The notes below the pieces were generated by a model. It was not told the origin of the DNA, searched no databases, and was given only the letters and a program-made list of their open reading frames with translations. Source: Glandiceps talaboti (lineage: Eukaryota; Hemichordata; Enteropneusta; Spengelidae). From it: a stretch of 64,000 nt of DNA. The stretch spans positions 8,761,134 through 8,825,133 of the forward strand of contig NC_135562.1 in the NCBI RefSeq assembly GCF_964340395.1, read 5' to 3'. Made by a program: the position numbers and the translations under genes. Positions 12,528 to 24,100 of this stretch are shown here, in pieces (the first letter of the stretch is position 1; every line of letters starts with the position of its first letter).

Positions 12528-12847
12528 AGCTGCCACTTTTGTGTATGGTAGTACTTTCTTGTGGGAATTTTTGTGGCCTTGTTTGAGATATTTAATGTGA
12601 AGATATACGAGAATTTTAATGGCATTTGAGAGGCATGACACAAACCCTTTTTGACGTTTGTTTGTGACGAGTATTAAATCAACGTAATGGAGATGAACGT
12701 TCCGGTATGATTGCTATCGGTGTAGAAGCTATATTTATTCATTATGTTAGTAATCGAAAGTTGTGGAGTCAATCTTTGTTTCCTGATTGCCTTGGACTGT
12801 TAGTGGTTTATGTATTATAACGTAGTTGTTGAATATTCATAATATCA

Positions 12848-12853
12848 AATAAA
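12848..12853 (+). terminator. Candidate poly(A) signal of gene 1
   Basis: AATAAA, the first canonical hexamer I found after the stop, followed within 30-50 bp by a GT/T-rich stretch (GAGTGTGTTTTC). It implies a 3' UTR of about 1.45 kb. Confidence 0.45.
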
Positions 12854-12971
12854 CAATCTTGACTGATTGAAACGAATCGAGTGTGTTTTCATTGCTGTAT
12901 TCTCCCTACGTGTGATGTATATTATTATAGGATTGGACGAATGTCTACTCAGTGAGTAGATCACAAAATAC

Positions 12972-13204
12972 AGCACATACCACTAGGCAAACTACAGCAC
13001 AGACTACATCACATACCACTAGGCAAACTACAGCATAGACTACATCACAGACCACTAGGCAAACTACAGCACAGACTACATCACAGACCACTAGCCAAAC
13101 GACAGCACACACTACAGCACAGACCAATAGGCAAACTACAGCACACACTACATCACAGACCACTAGCCAAACGACAGCACATACTAAAACACAGGCCACT
13201 GACC
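12972..13204. repeat. 36-bp minisatellite with 12-bp substructure
   Basis: ACCACTAGGCAAAC-type units start at 12979, 13015, 13051, 13087, 13123, 13159 and 13195, exactly 36 bp apart. Each is three 12-bp subunits. The plus strand in one frame reads TTRQTTAQTTSQ, a mucin-like pattern, but has an in-frame TAG at 13036; the minus strand reads Val/Cys repeats. No coding role is supported. Confidence 0.9.
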
Positions 13205-16200
13205 ATTTCAAGTTAGCTTTGTACCGACTCTGATACAAAGAAACCAGTAAGAAACTGCATACTAGTATTCTACACCAAGCTAGCAAGATTACAATTTCTT
13301 ACTACATTTTCTCTATTATGAAATAAACCTCTTAATCACACTGCAACACGACACAGACACATGGGCGCCAATGTTTTTGACGTCTGATTTCGATGTCTGC
13401 ATGGTAGCACTTTAATTCATTTCATTTAGACAAAATGTTGCAGGAAACTGTATTCATTCAATCATGCTATCTTAAAGTGTAGAATGTGACTGTTTCTTAT
13501 TGGTTGTCGGTGGCTGTATCAAACAAAGTCAGTGAACGGCAACTTGAAACGAGTTGTAGTATAATTTAACCCTCACTTTATTAAACTTTGAACTATTTGC
13601 AACACGAATAAGATAGATAATGGAGAACATTTGTCACTATTTCAGGAAGGATAGAATAGTACTCTACTTATCCCAGTAACATCGATACAGTGTAGCCGGT
13701 ATTAGAAATGATAGGGCATAATTACGTGGGATGAAGCCAGATGTAGTGAAATAAACCACCCGTGCACACTATGAATTAATAAAAAGTGCCCTGCAAGTTG
13801 AAATTTCATCAATTCATTACTGGATTAAAGTTATAGTGATTTAGTGAATATTAACTCGTCATGCTTGCTAAATGTCTTTTCTATATAAGCTGCCAAACAC
13901 TAAGTTATACATGGGTTTACTGATAGTCAGAATCAATTTTGATGACTTGCTGTCGAAAGAAAGCTAATTAATTTTCATAGTTTGTGTCAGGCCGCCGAGG
14001 TATCACTACTACAAGTCGTCAATCATGATAAGTTGATGTATGAGTCATTCCGAAGTGATATAGCCTGTTTTATATGAATAAACTAAACATAGATGTTGAA
14101 GCAAAGTGGACAATTCGTGAAAGGAATGAATTTAAATGTAATTAGTACCGTAAATATAAAACAATGTTTTTAGATCACATCGATACCTTGTAATATATCC
14201 AACGGTATACTTAACCCTTCCAGGACTTGGCTCAAGCTATGCACGCCTATGCTATAACACCCTAAAATAAGGTCTCAGCCTTTGAGAATCTAAATATAAG
14301 GTAGACTATTTTGGATTCTATGCAATCTGAATACAGTTCGATGTTTAAAATTTACATATCACGGCTTTGTAACTACGTTTGGAACGTTACATATGTTGTA
14401 CATGTCTATTTAGGTGGGTAAATATAACATGCAATGCGTAATTATGGTGAAACACGTAAAATGGTTTATTATCTTCATAAATAAAGACAGTGTAATTAGT
14501 CAATACAGTTCTGTAATATTTCAAAACCTGTATTTGAGAATTAAGGAAAAAGACCCTTTTAAATTGAAGCGACATTTCAATAAACTACACATCGATGAAT
14601 TAGACACAAGCTTTGTAAAGTTTCAGTGTTTTGTCATGTGTGGGCGCTCTACCCAAGGGTTGTATCAGGTTACAACTTTCATTAGGTGACAGAATAGTAA
14701 CATCTCTCCTTGGCATGGCGAATCAACCCCCTATGTAACAAATCATGCCAACTTATTTTGCGATACACATTTTGACGCCGAACACGTAGTAACAGCCCCC
14801 AAAGCTACATATATATTCATAATTCACTTTGAGTGATAAAAATAACATTGAAAAGTAGGTACACATCAGTGATCACAATATTTGTTGGCAAGGGTGGAAC
14901 AGTTAACAACGATGCCGTGGATATCTTAACAGTTGAGTGGAGGATAACAACTTAAAATTCAGATTTTATTTGCATTTCATGTATGTGCAAAAGGTGTGAC
15001 ATTGCTATATTAATCTATGAATAGAAAGCGAAATACTATATACAAACAACCATCGATCATATACATGTACATAAACAAAACAATGTGAATACACTAAAAT
15101 AGACTTCTAACTATTTTTCGGCTCTGGAAAGCCGTATAAACATATCTATACAAATTTCTTACAAATGACTTCATATTTTGACGGTAGCAAACGGTTAAAC
15201 CTATAATCATTTGGATGTACGAACAATTAGACTCGATCGTGGAATGTAGTTCACCTTTAAATTTTGATATCTAGGACATCCAAGAAGAAAGATGAATTAC
15301 TCGTCTACCATATTTTGACGGCAGACTTTGCAAACTCTGTCCTCACAATTTAATACGATAATTGTTACTAGGTTTATGTGTTGCTTTCTATATAGCGAAA
15401 AGTTGAAATGATGAAAGAGCCATGTTGAACCCATATCGTACATATCAAACACATGATTTAACATTTTCATTAGTTACACCACTATGCTGAACACGCTATT
15501 TTGAATATTGTCAGAATAAATTAACTTTATACACATTGTTAGATTTCATATATATAAACTCTGGATAAATCTCAGTATACAATCATTCCTATTCCCGCAT
15601 AACAGCTAAGCATTTTTTGAAGTGCTTTGGAGAAAATAGAAAAAAAAAACACTTTTCATTTCTTTCGTTTGTGTATCTTTATGTACAGTCATTGAAAACT
15701 CATTTAAATGTATAACATGGAACAGATAATATAAACACATTAAAAATGTTACGTATACTAAATTTTAGATAAAGTTATGAATACACTGTGAAGTGATTAA
15801 AAGGGTATGTCTCCGTTGTTCTATCTATATACTTCCAGTATTATCGCTAATAATTAATTAGATAGACGAGTACATATTTTGATACCATCTGCCATGTTTT
15901 ATGGCCTGAAAGGTTCACTTAAAAAAACAGCAAGACAATGCCTTCGCAAAAATCAACGTTCTAACAATACATTGACTTTGAATATTTATCACGATATACT
16001 AGATACTTGTTATTGACTTTGAAAAAACAACTATAACATTATTAAAAAGATGGAATATCAAAGATAAAATGTTTTAAATATTTCATAATGTACATACATA
16101 CATTAAGAAAATGTTCTTGTAAGATGACAAATATATTATACTTTAATGTAAACGGCGTCTCCTTAAAAGCTATGAATCCCGAGTTTTTATTGTAAACTGT

Positions 16201-16350
16201 TAAACATCCATAAAGGATACTTGTATATGCATGGCTTGCCGAGTCGATTATACTACGATTTTAAAGAAACACTTCGTTTTGGTAACTTATTCTATAAAAT
16301 CCGTCAGGCGACAGGTTGAATACTATTTAATATTCATTACTTGGCTATGA
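13205..16350. other. Intergenic, between the two 3' ends
   Basis: No gene, RNA or repeat recognised. Short open frames (such as 14414-14689) lack recognisable features. Confidence 0.55.
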
Positions 16351-16467
16351 GGGCACTATTAGACGTATATAACCCCGAGGGCTGTTATATAATCATATTC
16401 TTATGCACGTGTTTTTCCCGAGCCAATCAAATCACTGGTAGGGCTTCTCTGTACATCAATAGTGCCC
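16351..16467. repeat. Short element with 10-bp inverted ends
   Basis: GGGCACTATT at 16351-16360 and AATAGTGCCC at 16458-16467 are perfect reverse complements bounding 117 bp. It could be a small MITE; no target-site duplication was confirmed. Confidence 0.3.
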
Positions 16468-16935
16468 AAGGACATATAAATGCTCTTATTAAGACAAACT
16501 ACCATCTTGTTCTACCATTTCATCATCGCCAAGAAATTGGAAAAAAGTGGAAATAAGTGTATGGTATGCAGTAACGATGTGATTAGTTAAAACAAAAGTT
16601 TGCACACTCTACATTGAAGATATAGTCGAAATGTATCCAGCTGTGTGTAAAGTTAAGTCACGTTGTTAGATTTGACTTTGTAAAATATCTACTTGCTAGG
16701 TGAATATGTATCCCTCCCTTCTCACTGTTATATGACAAGATAATTTGCATGAATGATTATGAGATCTGTATAGATAAATACTGGATATTATTTATGCATT
16801 ACTCTTGTTGAAGGTGTCTGTTTGAAATACAATATTTAGTAAATAACATTAAAGTGATTATATACGAAAGTTACTGCTGTTGTGTAGCAAATACTAAACT
16901 GAATGAACATACTAAAATGCTGGTATTTGCTTCAC

Positions 16936-16941
16936 TTTATT
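16936..16941 (-). terminator. Candidate poly(A) signal of gene 2
   Basis: TTTATT on the plus strand (AATAAA on the minus), the first I found after the gene 2 stop, implying a 3' UTR of about 450 bp. Confidence 0.35.
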
Positions 16942-17390
16942 ATGGATATATAAGATTGACGTTTGTAATTCATATGCGTAGTGTCTACGTCATCATCGTT
17001 GCACGGATCGGTAAACCGATTTGTGGGTAAAATTAACCTTTCAATCTTCCGGTAACGGAATTTGGTCGTGATGTTAGACTAATAACTCTCAATTGCTGGC
17101 GGTCATGACAATCCGACTGTGTCATTATCAGTCTTGTCGAGTTTAATAATGTCACAAAGCCAACGAATCTCTTAATCCTAAGATAGTATTTTGTCAACTT
17201 GATTGGTGAAAGTGATCGGCTCATGAACTTGACGTGTGGGCACTTAGGTTTTTTAGGTAAAATAGCCTGCCAGCATTAACCATGATGATTGGTACACATA
17301 CATGTGTACGATGGAACCAAGTTAGAAGGGCTCCTTGGGCTCTCCTATTTGCCCTTCAACGTAGATATTAGATCCCAAAACGAAGACAGG

Positions 17391-17596
17391 CTATACCTGA
17401 GAATAATCATTACAAACGGAAGTGTTATTCTTGATTGTAGCTAGGTTAATATTTTCGGTGTACGTCTTCGAATTACTCACTGTGCTGCTGTTCATGATAG
17501 AGCTGCGATAGCCACGTCGCCGCCTGCTCTCAAGCCTTTTGTTTTTACAGCAGCAACAACAAGCAAAGGCGGCCTGGAATTCCTTTCTGAATTTTG
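17391..17596 (-). CDS. Gene 2 coding exon 5 (helix 8 and C-tail)
   Basis: Acceptor TTTCAG ends at 17597. Codes Ala367 (split) to Val434. Starts KFRKEFQAAF, then five consecutive Cys, a basic Lys/Arg stretch, and a tail sharing an NSS...S.TY pattern with the paralogue. Ends S-Q-V. It is 206 bp, equal to gene 1 exon 5. Confidence 0.91.
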
Positions 17597-20500
17597 CTGA
17601 AACGAAAGAAAATATGTCAGTATGTACAATTAATAATTGTTTGCACTTCATATCACGAAATAGATGAATGCAGATAAAGGTGTCAACACAAATCCACTAC
17701 TTCCACTCTCTCTCTCCAACAGCTGAAGTCTAAGCGTGTCAAAAGAGTACAAAACAAACAAACAACAAACAAACAAACAAGCAAATAAACAACAAACAAA
17801 CGAACGAACAAACAAACAAACAAACAAATAAACACACAAACAAAACAAAGAAAGCAAACAAACACACACACACATGGACAGACAGACTGACTGACTGACT
17901 GACTGACTGACTGACTGACTGTAAGAAAGTCAATCATAACTTATGCAATTTCCGTCGTATTCGTAAATATCTGAATCAGAAAGCTTGTGAAACATTGGTC
18001 CATTCTCTAGTCAGTTCTCATCTTGATCATGCAAACTCCATATTGTATGGAATGCCACAGTATTTGTTTCACAGATTGCAGCGAGTACAAAATAATGCCG
18101 CACGAGTTGTAAAAGGTTTGAGAAGGTATCATGGAATAACACAATCTCTTTTTGAGCTTCACTGGCTGCCTGTCAAGGCAAGCGTTGATTTTAAAGTAAT
18201 TTTACTAGTTTTTAAGGCTTTGAATGGTAAAGCACCTTTGTATATCAAGGATTCGTTCACACGTACCAACAATCCTCGTTACAATTTACGTAACAACTGT
18301 AGTCAAAATCTTGTTGTACCTCGACCATATAATACACTAAATGACAGAGCGCTTACCGTTTGTGGACCAAAGCTATGAAACTCAATTCCTCGAGAACTAA
18401 AGCTGATCACTGACGTTGAACGTTTTAAAGGTTAACTTAAAACACATCTGTTTAAACATTATTATAAACTGTATTGATGTATTTCCAAGTGTCTTTTACT
18501 AAGTAGTCATTTTAGCCTTTTTGTAATTATTGTAACCAATTTGTTGTTTTTAGCTTTATTATATTGTTTTACCATGCTTTTAAATCTATTGTATGTACAG
18601 TGCTTTTGAATACTAATAAATAGAAAAGGCGCTTTAGAAAATAAATAAACTTTAAACAAACAAACAAACAAACAAACAAACAAACAAACAGACAGACAGA
18701 CAGACAGACAATAAACAAATAAAGGTACAAGCATACGAAGAAAGCGATATACAGTAGACTGTATGTATATGCAAAATAGATATATAAATAATGAATGACC
18801 AAATTATTGAGAAAACACTACCACCAATAAATTACTTCATTTGACGAAATGGCACTATTCCGATAAATATAAACAGCCCAGGGCAATGCCAATATAGTGA
18901 TTCATGATAACAGCAGCGTTTTCTACGACGTAATGTATTGTTACAAATACGCGTCATTTATCCTGGATACTGTAAGTGTATTTTTATGGGCAGTGCGGTT
19001 TGTTTCAATTTTTCATTAAATTGTCAAACATGATTACAAAATTTACTAGGACGAAGCTTCCGACTTAGCTGGATACAACATAAACAACAAGGCATCACAC
19101 ATATTATTGTATAGTCTATAGTAGAAGCACTTGCAACATCTTTAAAATTGTTGAACAGTTCCAATGCTGCCATCGTTCATTTCCCTTTAGGTTCTCATTT
19201 TTTGCCTATACAGTACGATTCTTTTCATAGTGTTGTCATTTCTAATTATTCCAATGAATACATTATAGTACACTAGGGGGCATTTTGTGGCTATTTGTTT
19301 AATGAGCTCATTTTCTAATTTACTTAGATCAGCATACGGACATTTGGTTGAACAACAATATTTTTGTCAGGTATTTACAGGTTTTTAAACACCAAATAGT
19401 TGGTTTCCATGTAAATTATCAAAGTGTCCGTGTTTGAAACTCTTTACCCGCACTTATATTAGGCCATAAAATTGCACTTGCGCCACCATACGGCCATATG
19501 TGTCAATTGCTTCATGCGGACTTTGACATAAAGGTCCATTTCGGAAACGATAAAAATGTTCATTGGAGACGACAGACCAAAACATATTAGTTTTTTGCAT
19601 AACAATTTGCATAAGTCTTTGGCAAAATTTGATCGTCTGCTGCACCTTTTGCAGTTACTGCTTTACATGGTATGGCGTATGTACTTGCATAACGTAGACA
19701 GTTGAGAAAATCTCTCCAATGACTTTCTCATCTCTTCGTAATGCCCAAGAGACACCATTCCGAGTTCTAGTGTGTATAAACGATGCTAGTAACAACGTTT
19801 CATTGTAAGGAAACTAGGTAGTCGTACGCAGTAGAATCTGTACTCATGAAACGACACCAGCGATTTACAACGCATGACAACTCTACTTACTTTACGTAAT
19901 GAGATTATGAAACATGCTTTGACGGTTCTCCTTCTTTTGACTTGAATAATGCTCTTAATCTGTTCATAAACAGCTAGAAATAAATCGTTAACAGTTTGGA
20001 CTAGATGGGGTCACCTTTTGACGATATTATCACTTTTATTCTCATGTTATTTATAAAGAGCTTCGTGAAGTAATCCATAGGTATATTGAAGTATTAGATA
20101 AAAATGTGGCACTTGAGACATAATAGATTTCAAAAATCATTTTTGACTAAAAATAAACATGCAATCACATAGTTAATACATAGAGAAGCACGATCAATCA
20201 CCTTTCGCGATTTCATGATCGGAGTAATTTAAATTAATTTGCAAATAGAGCCCCTATTCCGAGGATATCTATAAAGTTTAAGACCCCTGTTCGGCAAATC
20301 GATACCAAGACTGCGATATACAAGCAAACAGCTGACGATTGGCTATATAGAAGTTCATAGGTTTTTGTAAACAGAACCCTAGAAAATCTGTAATTTCATG
20401 ACTTCAGACTTTCGTTAACTAAAGATAAGGGTAGCAGCAAATGGGCTATACTGAAAGAGTCGGAAATGCAGACTATAACAAACATCTCTTTCTCAGCTTT

Positions 20501-21070
20501 CAAATGTACTCAAGATAAATTGAGTTATCTGTTCAAATAAAAGCCAACGGAGAGCAAAAACCTCTCCTGGAATCGCCTTGGGAACGGAATGTCACTCACC
20601 TGAAAGGAAATTATAGATGATCGGGTTGACTGCGCTGTTTGCGAATGCTAGCCAGTGAGCGATCAGAAATGGGGTGTGAATCGACTTCCGTTGAGCACCA
20701 GCATCATCCACGTCTTCGAAAACAGGAAACTGCCTACGAATGTATTGTGTATGTTTTAGTACTATTAATCAAGTTCATAGTGTATTTTCTTTACAAGACG
20801 GCGAAACAAGCACTCAGGAAATAAAAGCAGTCAGTCTTCCACAATGTACTTGAATCGACCTAATAGATGATTAACTGTATATGTTATAATATAGATAATG
20901 TATTTTGCATACGTCAATAGGCCATGTTTACATCTTTGAAATAAAATCGAGATCTTAGTTATATGCAGTTTAATAATTTCCTTGATTCATGTACAGAGGA
21001 AACAATTCAGTGCAAAAGCACTGTTCTTCCAATGATCCATGTTGAATGTATGTATGTATGTATGTATGTA

Positions 21071-21134
<64 letters not shown>

Positions 21135-24100
21135 TGGATGGATGGATGGATGGATGGATGGATGTACGTACGTGTGTGTATGTGTGTGTGTGTATGTATG
21201 TATGTATGTATGTATGTATGTATGTATGTATGTATGTATGTATGTATGTATGTATGTATGTATGTGTCTGTGTCTGTGTATGTATGTATGTATGTATGTA
21301 TGTATGTATGTATGTATGTATGTATGTATTTATGTATTCAAGCTATTGCACGCAGACAAACAGGCAGGCAAGTAGGTTTAGGTAGGTGGGTAGTTGGGCA
21401 GTTATGTAAATGTACTAAGACGTTCTTCTTTTCTAGAGACGTTTATAGTGATGAACTGATTTTCATTTGAAAGTCAACACCGCATGCCACAATTAATTAT
21501 CTATTATTCAACTCATTACACAATATTACATGCGGCTATTAACTATAACGTCAAACGTGACGAGAGTCACAACCCTTAGAGTATCTGTTATTAGGTTGTT
21601 AACGTACAACCCATTGCCTTCAAATACGTAATAAAATGACTTCGGTATAACGTGTGGGATTAGAATGTTAATGTCTCTATCAGAAATGCCACAAAACCTG
21701 CTAAAATTTGTTTTCTTTAACAGTCTGAATTTAATTTGACCTTACCTCAAAATATTCAACAAGTGAAGAGGCAGATAACACACGGCAAAGATGATGACAA
21801 CTACAATCAACATCTTGGCAACTTTTCTCCGGGACTTCAGCTGACTGATGGCGGCCTTTGACGCAGACGATTCATTTAATGCGACTTTTGTTTTGTCCTT
21901 AGTCTCGCACGATCCAGGGATTGCCGACCATAACTGTTTACATACCAAGATGTATGCTACTGACACCAAGACAAGGGGTATGACGTAAATGACCATCACC
22001 AGGGCAACGTGGTAAAATTTCTGTTCGATACTTTCATACCAATCACGCTGAAAAATTGACATTAGAAATAAAGTGACATGATGTACATTTACCTTTTCGA
22101 TTTTCGGTCTAAATGTACTTGATATTAGACTAGGATATTTGTAATCTATCAATGGTACCGTTGTTGGGTATTGAAAATCGGGAAGCTATTAAAAGATAAA
22201 AGTTTAATGGGCATAAAAAGTGTGGATCAGATACTAAAAAACACATAGACACATAAATATCACACATCTGGTGAGAAGTGATTGATTCGGTATTGTTTGT
22301 CTACAGACATAGACCTTCTGATAATGATCTCAAAATCCGAAAATCAACATAAAATGACATCTTCAATGCTGATAACATGGGATTTATCACTTAATGGACT
22401 GAGTGTAGCGTCAAAATAACTATTATTTGAATTAAATCAATGCAGAAACTGTTGCTATGGTATTTTATAGGGTCGGAAATTGACTTTTTAGTACGTAGAG
22501 TAAGGCATCATGGATTTACTTTCGAGCGCTGCAATAGTCAGGCGTTTTGAATATTCGTAGACTGTTGGTAAGGGTAGCCTTGCTTAATTAATTCTATGTT
22601 TCTCGTGACCTGAACGACGCCATATTTCTTCAAGCCCTCTATGGTAGGTTAGAAAACAATCATAAGGTCAGTGATCGCCAGATGGCAACTCCACAAGCGT
22701 GTATTTGAGCGTTTATTGCTGATATTCGTGAAACTTAATGAAACATGGTTCAAAGTTTCATATTCTGACTTCATTTGGCATTCATGCAGTTCAATTTATG
22801 ATGAAGGCATCATCAACATATACTCATACACTTACTTTTTTATTCGCGTTGTTCGAATTCAAAGCGGAATGGAATTATTTCAAAGATATGTATGGAAAAG
22901 GCAAATTTTTTCTTGATTTTAACTTAGAGTGGGTTTGAATTTTTTGAAGAAAGTAATGGCAAAATTTTAATTCTGTTGTATTTCCAAGGCGCGTAGTATA
23001 ATGTTCAAAAGTATTAAAAGAAGCACGATGGTCTTTACATACCTCATAGCACCGGGTAAAGTAGATGTATGGTCTCGGGTATTCTGGTGCTTCCGTTCTA
23101 TAGACTACGGCCTGGGGGATCGGAATCAAGAAAGAAGTTAACCAAATGGAACCAATAACTGTCACAGCACGTTTAGCAGTACTCTTGAACATTAGTGGCT
23201 GGCAGATGGCGAAGTAACGGTCTACTGCGATTGCGCAGAGTGTTAGGACAGAAACGCTCATGGATACCACCTGTAAAAATATCAAGTCATCAAAGTTATT
23301 CGTCTGTGACTGTGTATTACGAAGCGATACAGTAAACTTTCAAAATGAACCTATATATTGCTTCATATGATATTGCACATCAAATTACAAACAGAAAATT
23401 TGCTTGGTGGTAACTGCTCTTTGAAGGTTTTTATTTGCAATGAAAGAATTATTAACTATTTAATTCTAACAATTATATATACTATAGTCTTAGCTTCACT
23501 CTAAAGTAAAAGTTAGTTGATGGAAATTATTTTTGACTGAGTTTGGTTGGTTGGAACTGCTCTTTGGAGGTTTTAGATTTGCAATGAAAGGATTTTTCAC
23601 CACGTAATTTATAATATCGAAATCGTTTCAAAATTGCAACATAGGATATTTCTGAAGGCAATCATTATAAAAAATGTACTTTGTGTAAAAATTAAGTAGG
23701 AATCATTCTCCATCTATATTATATCTTTTAATTCGAGTAAAGTTAATATATTTTGAAAAGGTATAGACACGAACTGACAGAAAAAATGCATTATCGTCAC
23801 TGATCATGAATATTTTTTAATGATTATTATAATTGAATCAGAGTGTTATCGAGATATATCAAGTAATTTCTTAGCAATTAATTTATATTCAATTGCGGGC
23901 ATCAATTTTTTATTCTTTACGGGGCTAATTAATTTGCTTGGTGTAAGTGGAGAAAGAAGTGCCTTGAATTTCAAGCCAGGATAGGGGTTCATAGCACAAA
24001 CATAGAGTATTGGCCTTCCGGTTTATGTGCTTTTCAAATACATATACATGTAAACAGATTGAAGGACAGTATCTTCAATTAGTGACGTCAGAAAGTACTA

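Noticed and set aside
12945-13286. 113-codon minus-strand frame of Val/Cys repeats
   Set aside because: It is the antisense of the 36-bp minisatellite and depends on the repeat period.
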